NCBI GenBank assembly: GCA_903835005.1
Contig: CAILLK010000067.1
Coordinates: forward strand, 1 to 64,000
From: an uncultured Bacteroidota bacterium
GTDB lineage: Bacteria > Bacteroidota > Bacteroidia > Chitinophagales > Chitinophagaceae
Direction: 5' to 3'
Length of the DNA: 64,000 nt
Shown: positions 8,799 to 17,631 of the stretch, in pieces
Layout: every line of letters begins with the position of its first letter
Position numbering within the stretch: the first letter of the stretch is position 1
Position numbers and translations under genes: made by a program
Notes under the pieces: generated by a model
What the model saw: only the letters and a program-made list of their open reading frames with translations
The model's database searches: none
Told to the model about the DNA's origin: nothing

Positions 8799-9794
8799 AT
8801 GAAAAAAATCTTCAAAATTATCGGAATAATTCTGCTGGTAATCATGATCACCGGGGCAGGATTAGTTACTTATGTAAAAACCGCCTTACCCAACGTAGGA
8901 GCTGCACCTGAACTGAAGGTGGAAAGGACACCCGAAAGGATAGAACGCGGGAAATATATAGCTAATCATATAACTCTTTGTGTAGATTGCCACTCCACCC
9001 GCGATTGGACCAAGTTTGCCGGCCCGATGGTTGATGGTACTCTTGGCAAGGGTGGTGAAACTTTCGATCAGAAATTTGGCTTTCCGGGAAAATTCTATTC
9101 CAGAAACATTACTCCTTATGGAATTGCCCGCTATACAGATGGGGAGCTTTTCAGGCTTATTACCACCGGGGTAACAAAGGAAGGGCACCCGATGTTCCCT
9201 ATAATGCCCTATACTCATTATGGAAAAATGGATCCGGAAGACATCAATTGTATTATTGCCTATATCCGTTCCTTTGCGCCGCTTCAAAATGATGTACCGC
9301 AATCTGTGGCTGATTTTCCGATGAATATAATACTGAATACCATTCCCTCTAAAGCAACCCCCGGAAAAAAACCTGACCCATCCTCAGTTAAAGAATACGG
9401 TGCCTATATTGCCAATGCCGCTGCATGTGTGGAATGCCATACCAAGGATGAACATGGACAAATCATACAGGCTATGGCTTATAGCGGTGGACGGGAGTTT
9501 TTATTGCCCGATGGATCTATAGTTCGTTCTTGCAACATTACACCTGATATAACCTCAGGTATCGGCAGCTGGACTAAAGAAGCTTTCATAAACCGCTTTA
9601 AAGCATATGCCGACAGTAATTACAAACCACCAACAGTGGTAAACGGGGCATTTAATACCATTATGCCCTGGCATATGTATGCAGGTATGACCCGTGAAGA
9701 CCTAGGAGCCATATATGAGTATATTCATTCTTTACCAGCTCAGCAGAACGTAGTTGTTAAATTCACGCCTGCTAAGGATATTGTCAGGAAGTAA
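8799..9794 (+). CDS. Membrane-anchored diheme c-type cytochrome
   Basis: 331 residues. An N-terminal uncleaved signal anchor (IIGIILLVIMITGAGLVTYV) is followed by two cytochrome c domains with heme-binding CVDCH (near residue 64) and CVECH (near residue 211). Distal Met candidates lie in GHPMFPIMPY and FNTIMPWHMY. This matches the two-domain cytochromes related to alcohol dehydrogenase cytochrome subunits. It likely carries electrons in the periplasm; the partner dehydrogenase is not seen. ATG 8799 is used since the earlier start at 8742 only adds a poor leader. No cytochrome maturation genes are in the window. Confidence 0.85.
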   Translation: MKKIFKIIGIILLVIMITGAGLVTYVKTALPNVGAAPELKVERTPERIERGKYIANHITLCVDCHSTRDWTKFAGPMVDGTLGKGGETFDQKFGFPGKFYSRNITPYGIARYTDGELFRLITTGVTKEGHPMFPIMPYTHYGKMDPEDINCIIAYIRSFAPLQNDVPQSVADFPMNIILNTIPSKATPGKKPDPSSVKEYGAYIANAAACVECHTKDEHGQIIQAMAYSGGREFLLPDGSIVRSCNITPDITSGIGSWTKEAFINRFKAYADSNYKPPTVVNGAFNTIMPWHMYAGMTREDLGAIYEYIHSLPAQQNVVVKFTPAKDIVRK

Positions 9795-9923
9795 AAAATA
9801 TGCTATTTCAATTATAACTAACTTCTTCAGGAATTATATTAGGGCCTATTGTTAAGATTTATACGCCTCATATCAGCACATCGGTGAATTCTCACTAAAT
9901 TGTGTCTTCAAAAGCATGTTGTT

Positions 9924-12326
9924 ATGAAGAGAACAATCCGTAAGGTTGCTATTCTGGGTAGTGGAGTTATGGGATCACGCATTGCGTGTCATTTTGCTGG
10001 TATCGGCGTGCAGGTACTTTTGCTTGATATTGTGCCTTTTGCGCTCACTGCTGCAGAGCAGGCAAAGGGCCTGACCCTTAATGATAAAACAGTCAGAAAC
10101 AGGTTGGTTAATGATGCCCTGCAGGCTACCCTGAAAAGCAAACCTTCTGCAACATTTACAAAGGATGTAAACAACAATATAAAGACCGGAAATATTGATG
10201 ACGACCTACCCAAAATAGCCGACTGCGACTGGATCATAGAAGTGGTACCAGAAAGGCTGGATATAAAGCAACAGACATTTGATAAGGTTGAAAAATACCG
10301 CAAGCCCGGTTCACTGATTACAACCAATACTTCTGGCATCCCTATACACCTCATGAGCGAAGGCAGGAGTGCTGATTTTCAGGAAAATTTCTGTGGAACA
10401 CACTTTTTTAATCCGCCCCGATACCTGCGTTTGCTTGAGATAATTCCCGATCCTAAAACCAAGCCGGAAGTGATAAACTTCCTAATGGATTACGGTGAAC
10501 GCTTCCTGGGTAAGACAACTGTATTGTGTAAAGATACTCCGGCATTTATTGCCAACAGGGTAGGTGTATTCGGGTTCATGGCTGTGTTTAAAGCCATGCA
10601 GCAGTTCGGGCTCAATGTAGATGAAATAGATACTCTTACCGGACCTGTGCTGGGCCGGCCAAAATCAGCCACATTCCGCACAGGCGATGTAGTAGGCCTG
10701 GATACGTTGGTACACGTAGCCAAAGGCCTGCCGGCCAATGCACCCAATGATGAGGCTAAAGCTATTTTCACAATGCCGCCTTTTCTCGAAAAAATGATTG
10801 AGAATAAATGGCTGGGAGATAAAACTGGTCAGGGATTCTATAAGAAAACAAAAGGCGAGAAAGGTAAATCAGAGATCCTGACCCTGAACCTGGATACTAT
10901 GGAATACGGACCTAAAGTGAAAACAAAATTTGCTACTATTGAAGCGGCAAAACCTGTTGATGACCTGGCCCAAAGACTGAAAGTATTGTATAATGGTACT
11001 GATAAAGCAGGTGCGTTTTATAAAGAGTTTCACCATCTTCTTTTTGCTTATGTATCGCACCGTATACCTGAGATCAGCGATGAGTTGTACAAAATAGATG
11101 ATGCGCTCCGGGCTGGTTTCGGATGGGAGATCGGGGCTTTTGAAAGCTGGGATGCATTGGGCGTGAAGAATGTGCTGGATATGATGAAGGTTGGTGAATA
11201 TGAAGTGGCGCCATGGGTTCAGCAGATGCTGGACAAAGGCATTACTACTTTCTATAAAACCGAGAATGGCCAGCACAAGTACTATGATATCCGTACACAA
11301 GCCTACCTGCCTATACCTGGCATGGGCTCGTTTATCATTCTGGAGCACCTTGATGAGAAGGTAGTTTGGAAAAACAGCGTGTGCAAACTATATGATATAG
11401 GCGATGATGTAGTAGCCTTGCGCTGGAACACCAAGATGAACACCGTTGGTGGAGAAGTGCTGGAAGGCGTGCAGAAATCGGTAGCCATTGCGGAGGAAAA
11501 ATACAAGGGTCTGATACTTGCCAACAGTGGCGCTAATTTCAGCGCAGGCGCCAATGTGGGCCTTATCTTTATGTTTGCCGCCGAGCAGGAATATGATGAA
11601 CTGGATATGGCGGTGCGCATGTTCCAGAGCACCACAATGCGGCTGCGATACAGCAGCATACCTGTAATTGTTGCGCCTCATGGCCTGACACTTGGGGGAG
11701 GATGCGAGATGTGCCTTCATGCCGACTCGGTACAGGCTGCTGTAGAAAGTTATATTGGTCTGGTTGAGGTAGGCGTGGGCCTGATACCCGGTGGCGGCGG
11801 CACAAAAGAAATGGCTGTACGAGCATCAGCCAGGAACATAAAAGAAGATATTGAAACCAACTATTTGCAGCAGTTATTCATCAATGTAGGTACTGCAAAA
11901 GTCTCTACATCTGCGCACGAGGCATTTGAGAATTTCATTCTCCGCCCCGGTTACGATCATATATCCATAAACCCCGACCGGCGGATTGCAGATGCCAAAC
12001 GAAACATTCTCATGATGCATGAGCGGGGCTATACCCAACCCACACCGCTCAACAATATTAAGGTGCAGGGCCGTGGTGGACTTGGCGGACTCATCTCCGG
12101 CATCCACGGCATGTGGCGCGGCAATTATATTTCTGACTACGACAAACTGATAGCCGAAAAACTCGCCTGGGTAATGTGTGGCGGCGACCTTTCTCAATCC
12201 ACTATTGTAACCGAGCAATATCTGCTCGATCTGGAACGTGAGGCATTCCTGAGCTTATGCGGGCAGAAGAAAACCTTGGAGCGACTGCAAAATATATTGA
12301 CAACGGGAAAGCCTTTAAGGAATTGA
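9924..12326 (+). CDS. Fused 3-hydroxyacyl-CoA dehydrogenase / enoyl-CoA hydratase (FadN-like)
   Basis: Carries out the hydration and oxidation steps of fatty-acid beta-oxidation. 800 residues from ATG 9924; the frame could begin at TTG 9900. The N-terminal NAD-binding fold has ILGSGVMGSRIACHF. The dehydrogenase signature is CGTHFFNPPRYLRLLE, followed by the C-terminal dehydrogenase domains. From about residue 480 a crotonase domain follows, with the oxyanion-hole segments ANSGANFSAGANVG and GLTLGGGCEM and the catalytic loop VEVGVGLIPGGGGTKE. The dehydrogenase-first order matches FadN of Bacillus rather than FadB of E. coli. The thiolase and acyl-CoA dehydrogenase that often accompany it are absent here. 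Confidence 0.92.
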   Translation: MKRTIRKVAILGSGVMGSRIACHFAGIGVQVLLLDIVPFALTAAEQAKGLTLNDKTVRNRLVNDALQATLKSKPSATFTKDVNNNIKTGNIDDDLPKIADCDWIIEVVPERLDIKQQTFDKVEKYRKPGSLITTNTSGIPIHLMSEGRSADFQENFCGTHFFNPPRYLRLLEIIPDPKTKPEVINFLMDYGERFLGKTTVLCKDTPAFIANRVGVFGFMAVFKAMQQFGLNVDEIDTLTGPVLGRPKSATFRTGDVVGLDTLVHVAKGLPANAPNDEAKAIFTMPPFLEKMIENKWLGDKTGQGFYKKTKGEKGKSEILTLNLDTMEYGPKVKTKFATIEAAKPVDDLAQRLKVLYNGTDKAGAFYKEFHHLLFAYVSHRIPEISDELYKIDDALRAGFGWEIGAFESWDALGVKNVLDMMKVGEYEVAPWVQQMLDKGITTFYKTENGQHKYYDIRTQAYLPIPGMGSFIILEHLDEKVVWKNSVCKLYDIGDDVVALRWNTKMNTVGGEVLEGVQKSVAIAEEKYKGLILANSGANFSAGANVGLIFMFAAEQEYDELDMAVRMFQSTTMRLRYSSIPVIVAPHGLTLGGGCEMCLHADSVQAAVESYIGLVEVGVGLIPGGGGTKEMAVRASARNIKEDIETNYLQQLFINVGTAKVSTSAHEAFENFILRPGYDHISINPDRRIADAKRNILMMHERGYTQPTPLNNIKVQGRGGLGGLISGIHGMWRGNYISDYDKLIAEKLAWVMCGGDLSQSTIVTEQYLLDLEREAFLSLCGQKKTLERLQNILTTGKPLRN

Positions 12327-12484
12327 TTTATCAGGTATAATATCGCCCTGTAAGGCAATAGCTACTTTTTATTTTAGTCGTAACTCACCTATTGTAGATC
12401 GATGCTATTATTTCCAATTGGATAGCAAATGTGTATTTGTAAAGATGATTACGGCCAAAATTATTTCAATGAAGAGGAACAATA

Positions 12485-12658
12485 TCAGTCAATATGGTCC
12501 TTACCCGGCTTCCGGGTCAATGCCACAATAAGAGAAATAACTGCCAACACCAGCAGGATGTGCACCATGTGCCCTTCATGTGGCCAAACCAGGAAACCCA
12601 ATATCCAGCCTATTATAAGCAGAGTTGCCGTAAAAAAAAGTAGATTCCTGAGTATCAT
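12485..12658 (-). CDS. Small two-helix membrane protein, DUF5670/lmo0937-like
   Basis: 57 residues with two membrane helices (LLFFTATLLIIGWILGFLV and HMVHILLVLAVISLIVAL) and a short charged tail RKPGKDHID. The spacing and the late HILLVLAVISLIV fit the lmo0937/DUF5670 family of small stress-linked membrane proteins with unknown role. ATG 12658 starts right at the first helix; a longer frame to 12730 has no family-like residues. Gene calling for such short proteins is less sure. Confidence 0.65.
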   Translation of the reverse strand: MILRNLLFFTATLLIIGWILGFLVWPHEGHMVHILLVLAVISLIVALTRKPGKDHID

Positions 12659-12757
12659 AACTAATTGGCAGTAAATATAAGAAATCCGGCGAAAAAAGCT
12701 ACTGATATTAACTAATACGGCTATTTTCATCTGATCAGAATATACTTCATCAGAAAT

Positions 12758-15385
12758 TTACAACAAACTTTTCACTTTCTCTATTACTGCCTGCAATCCG
12801 CCCACATCTTGTCCGCCTGCTGTGGCCATGGTTTTTTGCCCGCCGCCACCGCCTTTTATCAGTGGTGCTACATGCTCTTTTATAATCTTACCGGCATCAA
12901 GGCCTCGTGCAGCATTTACCCTTTCATCTACACCTACAGCCACAAAGGGCTTGCCATCAATATTTGCGCACAGCACTATCACATGGTCGTGAAGGTGCGA
13001 TTTAAGGTCGAGGCACAATTTCTTCAATGCATCAGCATTGCTAACCGTTACCATCTGGCCAATGAAGCTGATCTCGTTGATGATCTCATCTTTTGTAAGC
13101 AGTTCATTCCTTATGCCCACAAGCTGACGGGCTTCCAGATTTTCCACATGTTTCTCCAGCTGGCTTCTTTCTTCCTGCAGTTTTTCTATAGCTTTCAGCG
13201 GGTCTTTGGGATTTTTGAGTTGTGCTGATATAGCTGCAATCAATTGCAGGTGCTCATTAATAAAATCTTCTGCTGCTTTTCCACTCACAGCCTCCATACG
13301 GCGAACTCCTGCAGCTACAGCACCCTCGCTGGTTATTTTAAAATACCCCAACTGCCCTGTAGCTCCCACATGCGTGCCACCGCAAAGCTCTATTGAGTAA
13401 CCGGCATCCATAATCACCACCCTTACTTCATTGCCATACTTTTCACCAAACAATGCCATTGCGCCCAGCGCTACTGCTTCGTCCTTCAGCATAGTCTTTA
13501 TAATCACCGGCACATTCTCCCTTATCTTTTCATTCACTATGGCTTCAATCCTAGTTACTTCTTCATCAGTAACTTTGGCAAAATGGGAAAAGTCGAAGCG
13601 CAGATGCTCCTCATTAACAAGGGATCCTTTTTGTGCCACGTGCGTACCTAATACCTGGCGCAGCGCGGCATGCAGCAAATGGGTTGCACTATGATGAACC
13701 GCAGTATGTATCCGTTTCACTGCATTAACCCTTGCATGGATTGGTGCGAAAACATTTTCAGGCAGCACTTCTGCAAAATGTATGGTAAGGCCATCTTCTT
13801 TTTTGGTATCTACTATCTTCACAATCTCATTCGGGAAGATCAGTTCACCAGTATCACCTACCTGCCCACCGCTTTCGGCATAGAAAGGGGTGGTATTCAG
13901 CACCAGTTGATACGATTCTTTTCCCTTCGATGTAACCCTTCTGTATTTAAGTATAGATGCCTCAGCTTCCAGCAAATCATAACCTACGAACTTAGTAGCA
14001 GCTGTTTCCTTAACAATCACCCAGTCATCAGTATCCAGCGAGGTTGCTGCACGGCTGCGGGCTTTTTGTTGCATCATTTCTGCCTGGAAAGCAGGTTCAT
14101 CCACATACAATCCGTTCTCAGCACCGATCAGTCTGGTAAGGTCTATCGGGAAACCAAAAGTATCATACAGTTCAAATGCTGCCTTACCGTTAATCACAGT
14201 TGTACCCTGCCGCTTGGTCTCCGTTATAATGTCATCAATTTTCCTGAGTCCTTTATCCAGAGTCCTCAAAAATGCTTCCTCTTCTTCTTTTACAACCCTG
14301 CACACCAGGTCTATCTGCTGGTGCAGTTCAGAAAACACATGTTCAAACTGCTTCGCCAACACAGGCATTAATCTGTACAGCAACGGCTGTTTATGGTCGA
14401 GGTATGAATAGTAATACCGCACAGCCCTTCTCAGTATTCTGCGGATCACATAACCCGCACCGGTATTAGACGGCAACTGGCCATCGGCTATTGTAAAACC
14501 TATTGCACGGATATGGTCAGATAATACACGAAATGCTACATCTTTCTTAGAGTCAGTATTGGTATATTGACGATGGGTCATGTGCTCAATGGCAGTTATT
14601 GTACCGGTGAACAGATCTGTATCATAATTACTTTGCTTGCCCTGCAACACTCTTACCAAACGTTCTAAACCCATACCTGTATCGACATGCTTAGCGGGCA
14701 GGGGCACAAGGCTGCCATCCTTCTGCCTGTTGAACTGCATGAACACATTGTTCCAGATCTCTATTACCTGAGGATGGTCGGCGTTTACCAGTGTTTTGCC
14801 ATCAACTTGTTTTTTCTCTTCTTCACTCCGGCAGTCCACATGTATCTCTGAGCAAGGGCCGCACGGGCCTGTATCGCCCATCTCCCAGAAGTTATCCTTC
14901 TTATTTCCCAGCAATATCCGGTCTTCAGCTATGTGCCGTTTCCAGAAATTGTATGCTTCTTCATCCTTTGGCAGGTTCTCTGCAGCATCACCCTGAAAAA
15001 CGGTTACATACAATTTGTCTTTCGGTATACCGTATACCTCTGTTAGCAGTTCCCAGCTCCAGGCTATGGCTTCTTCCTTAAAATAATCGCCAAAGCTCCA
15101 GTTGCCAAGCATCTCAAACATGGTATGGTGATAGGTATCTACTCCCACTTCTTCCAGGTCATTGTGTTTGCCACTCACCCGCAGGCATTTCTGGGTATCG
15201 GCTATTCGGGTATTAGAGGGTAGTGCATTACCCAGGAAAAAGTCTTTAAACTGGTTCATACCTGCATTTGTAAAGAGCAGGGTAGGGTCGTTCTTTATCA
15301 CAATAGGGGCTGAAGGAACAATTGAATGTCCCTTGCTCCTGAAAAAATCTAAAAACTGCTGACGTATTTCGTTTCCGGTAAGCAT
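12758..15385 (-). CDS. alaS: Alanyl-tRNA synthetase
   Basis: Charges tRNA-Ala and edits mischarged Ser/Gly. 875 residues from ATG 15385, the normal length. The N-terminal catalytic domain opens MLTGNEIRQQFLDFFRSKGH and contains LFTNAGMNQFKDFFLG and TGMGLERL. The editing domain carries HSATHLLHAALRQVLG (HxxxH) and CGGTHVGATGQLG (CxxxH). The C-terminal glycine-rich C-Ala tail is present (GGGGGQKTMATAGG). The longer frame to 15493 runs through its promoter and is not used. The first about 20 codons and the promoter are partly duplicated at 16313-16389, with a HEPN/MNT pair in between. Confidence 0.97.
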   Translation of the reverse strand: MLTGNEIRQQFLDFFRSKGHSIVPSAPIVIKNDPTLLFTNAGMNQFKDFFLGNALPSNTRIADTQKCLRVSGKHNDLEEVGVDTYHHTMFEMLGNWSFGDYFKEEAIAWSWELLTEVYGIPKDKLYVTVFQGDAAENLPKDEEAYNFWKRHIAEDRILLGNKKDNFWEMGDTGPCGPCSEIHVDCRSEEEKKQVDGKTLVNADHPQVIEIWNNVFMQFNRQKDGSLVPLPAKHVDTGMGLERLVRVLQGKQSNYDTDLFTGTITAIEHMTHRQYTNTDSKKDVAFRVLSDHIRAIGFTIADGQLPSNTGAGYVIRRILRRAVRYYYSYLDHKQPLLYRLMPVLAKQFEHVFSELHQQIDLVCRVVKEEEEAFLRTLDKGLRKIDDIITETKRQGTTVINGKAAFELYDTFGFPIDLTRLIGAENGLYVDEPAFQAEMMQQKARSRAATSLDTDDWVIVKETAATKFVGYDLLEAEASILKYRRVTSKGKESYQLVLNTTPFYAESGGQVGDTGELIFPNEIVKIVDTKKEDGLTIHFAEVLPENVFAPIHARVNAVKRIHTAVHHSATHLLHAALRQVLGTHVAQKGSLVNEEHLRFDFSHFAKVTDEEVTRIEAIVNEKIRENVPVIIKTMLKDEAVALGAMALFGEKYGNEVRVVIMDAGYSIELCGGTHVGATGQLGYFKITSEGAVAAGVRRMEAVSGKAAEDFINEHLQLIAAISAQLKNPKDPLKAIEKLQEERSQLEKHVENLEARQLVGIRNELLTKDEIINEISFIGQMVTVSNADALKKLCLDLKSHLHDHVIVLCANIDGKPFVAVGVDERVNAARGLDAGKIIKEHVAPLIKGGGGGQKTMATAGGQDVGGLQAVIEKVKSLL

Positions 15386-15430
15386 TGTATAATTATAATG
15401 AGGGTGCAAAAGTAAGTTAAAAGTCAAAAG
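15354..15430. repeat. Direct repeat copy A: alaS promoter and first codons
   Basis: From gtttcc to tcaaaagg (15371-15430) this matches 16330-16389 with about four differences and one indel over 60 bp. The match continues more weakly into alaS codons. Copy A keeps an intact -7 box and is the working alaS start. Confidence 0.85.
15407..15414 (-). promoter_or_regulatory. -7 box of the alaS promoter
   Basis: Minus-strand TACTTTTG (then CACC) matches TAnnTTTG exactly, 21 nt before the ATG. The matching site in repeat copy B has lost one base and no longer fits the consensus. Confidence 0.55.
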
Positions 15431-15573
15431 GCTGGAAGGGGCCGATTGAGTGATATTTAAAATAAAACGGGCTATGGGGTTGCTAGCCATCATTTTGAAC
15501 TCTAAACTTTACTTTACAACTCAAAAGATGTATCAGAAATGTATATTGTTAAATTTAGTTTTATCTTCGCATA

Positions 15574-15966
15574 ATGGATAAAAAGGACCATGTTGATTAC
15601 TGGCTGAGGATAGCCGAAAAAGATAAAGACATGACTCTTTACCTGATGAAAGATAACAGGTATGTCTATGTACTTTTTTTTGCGCATCTTTATCTCGAAA
15701 AAATTGCCAAAGCCCTTTGGGTGCAAAATAATATTGATAATGTGCCCCCTAAAACCCATAATCTGTTAAAACTGATAAATGAATCTAATGTAGTTTTACC
15801 GCAACAAGATCAGGCTTTTCTTATAAAATTAAACCAATATCAGATTGAAAGCCGTTATCCTGAAGATATTGATAAACTTTATAAAATCACTGACAAAAAA
15901 ATTACCGATGAATATCTGAACAAAATAGACCTGATAGAACAATGTTTAAGAAAGAAATTGCTATAA
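15574..15966 (+). CDS. HEPN-domain protein, putative toxin of a HEPN/MNT pair
   Basis: 130 residues, almost all helical. It has HEPN features: an N-terminal YWLRIAEKDKD, the helix FFAHLYLEKIAKALWV with the conserved H..LEK..KA pattern, the THNL helix start, and QIESRYPEDID, the R-Y-P motif region typical of MNT-linked HEPN proteins. Many such proteins are RNases whose activity is masked by AMPylation or binding by the MNT partner. The canonical Rx4-6H motif is not clearly seen, so nuclease activity is unsure. Its 3' end overlaps the next gene by 25 nt. A TATCTTCG sequence (one mismatch to TAnnTTTG) ends four bases before the ATG. Confidence 0.8.
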   Translation: MDKKDHVDYWLRIAEKDKDMTLYLMKDNRYVYVLFFAHLYLEKIAKALWVQNNIDNVPPKTHNLLKLINESNVVLPQQDQAFLIKLNQYQIESRYPEDIDKLYKITDKKITDEYLNKIDLIEQCLRKKLL

Positions 15967-16256
15967 AATACACCACAGATTTTCTCATTGCCTGTAAAAC
16001 TTTGCCAATAAAAATAGACAAAGCTATTCTTTTTGGCTCTGTGCTTACCGGGAAAGCCGATAAAGACTCTGATATAGACCTTGCGTTGTTCTCCCCAAAT
16101 TTCACCGACAATATCCTTCAAAATCTGGATCTCATTGCAATGGCCAACATACTTTTTCCTGATCTTGACATACACACCTATCCCACAATAGCTTTCGCAG
16201 GTAAAGGCATGTTATTGGACGAGATAAAAAGTACAGGACTAGAGATTCAATTATGA
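15942..16256 (+). CDS. Minimal nucleotidyltransferase (MNT), putative antitoxin
   Basis: 104 residues. The nucleotidyltransferase motif is intact: FGSVLTGKADKDSDIDLALF near residue 30 (G-S-x4-G...S-D-I-D, with the two metal-binding Asp). A later Asp in LDIHTYP is the third acidic residue. MNT proteins paired with HEPN act as antitoxins, in known cases by AMPylating the toxin. The 25-nt overlap with the HEPN gene implies translational coupling. The pair sits between two copies of the alaS 5' end, which suggests it arrived as a small inserted unit. Confidence 0.85.
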   Translation: MFKKEIAIKYTTDFLIACKTLPIKIDKAILFGSVLTGKADKDSDIDLALFSPNFTDNILQNLDLIAMANILFPDLDIHTYPTIAFAGKGMLLDEIKSTGLEIQL

Positions 16257-16312
16257 AGGATGAATGCAAGGGAGATGTACTGCGACTACCTGAAAACAAT
16301 CTCCAAATAATA

Positions 16313-16389
16313 AACAGCTGGCGTTTTAAGTTTCCAGTAAGCATTGTATAATTATAGTGAGGGTACAAACTAAGTTAAAAGTCAAAAGG
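16313..16389. repeat. Direct repeat copy B: decayed alaS 5' end
   Basis: The minus strand here reads MLTGN, then KRQLF, close to the AlaS start MLTGNEIRQQF, then diverges. The upstream promoter DNA is almost the same as copy A but the -7 box has lost a base. It probably marks the old alaS 5' end, displaced by insertion or duplication. Between 16257 and 16526 there is no other gene. Confidence 0.8.
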
Positions 16390-16441
16390 GAATACCCAAA
16401 AATTTATAAATCTATCCTTATTGTACCGGTTTTCGCCCTGT

Positions 16442-16521
16442 TCACCGATTTCCAGCCCCCGACTCACCGATTTTTGTTGTTTGGTTAACCGTAATTCGCT
16501 TTGTTTTGTGTCCTAATTCGC
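16442..16521. promoter_or_regulatory. Two pairs of 22-bp-spaced direct repeats upstream of the MBL gene
   Basis: tcaccgattt occurs at 16442 and 16464, and taattcgc at 16492 and 16514. Both pairs are exactly 22 bp apart, two helical turns, and lie within 85 bp of the ATG at 16527. This is the layout of tandem regulator sites, but no regulator is known. Confidence 0.35.
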
Positions 16522-16526
16522 ATTAA

Positions 16527-17513
16527 ATGTCACAAATACAACCATCTCAGAAAATCGGGAAAATATATCAGAATACAGTTCCTACCAGCCAGAGTGTAAA
16601 GGGGGGTATGCTTAAAATATTATGGCAGTTTCTGACTACTGATAATGAACGGGAACCTAAAAAGCAATTAGGGCCATTTCATACTGATGCCAGTATTTAC
16701 AACACACCACCTGCAACTGGGCTGCGTATTACCTGGATGGGCCATTCATCGTTAATAATAGAGATAGATGGCAAGCGCATACTCACCGATCCGGTATGGG
16801 GCCCGAGGGCATCCTTTTCTTCTTTCGTAGGACCAAAGAGATTTTTCCCTGCACCGCTTCCATTAGTACAACTACCGGAATTGGACGTTATTATCCTTTC
16901 CCACGATCATTACGACCACCTGGATTACCCGACTATAAAACAACTTGCTGGCAGCAACGTACCCATAGTTTGTTCTGTTGGTGTTGGGCCCATTATAGAA
17001 AAGTGGGGCGTATCAAAAAGCCGGATTACGGAATTGGATTGGGGCAATACTGCAACTATAGGCAATCTAAGCCTAACCGCTACTCCGGCCCGTCACTTTT
17101 CCGGCAGAGGAATTACCAACCGTAATCAGACACTTTGGTCGTCATGGGTTATCAAAGGAAACCAACACAATATTTTCTTTGGCGCTGATTCGGGCTGGTT
17201 TCCTGGCTTTAAAGATATTGGTGATGCCTTTGGCCCCTTCGACCTTACAATGCTTGAAATAGGCGCTTATGGAGCTGGCTGGCCCGATATCCATATGGGC
17301 CCAGATCATGCCACAAACGCACATCTGGCACTGCGTGGCAAGGTAATGATGCCTGTACACTGGGGGACCTTCAACCTGGCCCTGCACCCATGGCGCGAAC
17401 CAGTGGAGCTGTTTATTCAACAAGCCGATCAGAAAAAAATCACCTCATTTCTTCCTAAGCCCGGACTGCCAACTGAGGTTTCCGGAAGCCTTAATTCGGA
17501 ATGGTGGGTTTAA
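16527..17513 (+). CDS. MBL-fold hydrolase, NAPE-PLD/UlaG-like
   Basis: 328 residues. The metallo-beta-lactamase motif SHDHYDHLD (HxHxDH) is near residue 128. Further metal ligands are ARHFSGRG, FGADSGWF (Asp) and VHWGTF (His). MGHSSLIIEIDGKRILTDPVWGPRAS is the typical first strand pair of the NAPE-hydrolysing phospholipase D-like branch. Bacterial members act on lipid or nucleotide phosphodiesters or are of unknown substrate; none can be named here. No signal peptide is seen, so it is probably cytoplasmic. The ATG at 16527 follows two sets of spaced direct repeats. Confidence 0.85.
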   Translation: MSQIQPSQKIGKIYQNTVPTSQSVKGGMLKILWQFLTTDNEREPKKQLGPFHTDASIYNTPPATGLRITWMGHSSLIIEIDGKRILTDPVWGPRASFSSFVGPKRFFPAPLPLVQLPELDVIILSHDHYDHLDYPTIKQLAGSNVPIVCSVGVGPIIEKWGVSKSRITELDWGNTATIGNLSLTATPARHFSGRGITNRNQTLWSSWVIKGNQHNIFFGADSGWFPGFKDIGDAFGPFDLTMLEIGAYGAGWPDIHMGPDHATNAHLALRGKVMMPVHWGTFNLALHPWREPVELFIQQADQKKITSFLPKPGLPTEVSGSLNSEWWV

Positions 17514-17525
17514 TATGCTTCGAAT

Positions 17526-17560
17526 AAGGTGAGCCACACCTTCAATGTGTGGCTCACCTT
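17526..17560. terminator. Perfect 14-bp hairpin after the MBL gene
   Basis: aaggtgagccacac pairs perfectly with gtgtggctcacctt over CTTCAAT. No T run follows, so it may protect the 3' end or work as a weak terminator. Confidence 0.55.
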
Positions 17561-17631
17561 GGAGCTTGAAAAATAATACACCCTTATCCAGAGCAATATA
17601 TTTTATGTAGCTTGCACCTGTTTTCTTGCCC

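Noticed and set aside
12429-12674. Plus-strand frame opposite the small DUF5670-like gene
   Set aside because: No motifs, and the minus-strand two-helix protein explains the stretch better.
15386-15493. N-terminal extension of alaS
   Set aside because: It runs through the promoter and has no similarity to the AlaS start, which is MLTGNEIRQQF at 15385.
16132-16368. Minus-strand frame starting HYNYTMLTGN
   Set aside because: It is the decayed alaS 5' copy running on into unrelated antisense of the MNT gene, not a gene.
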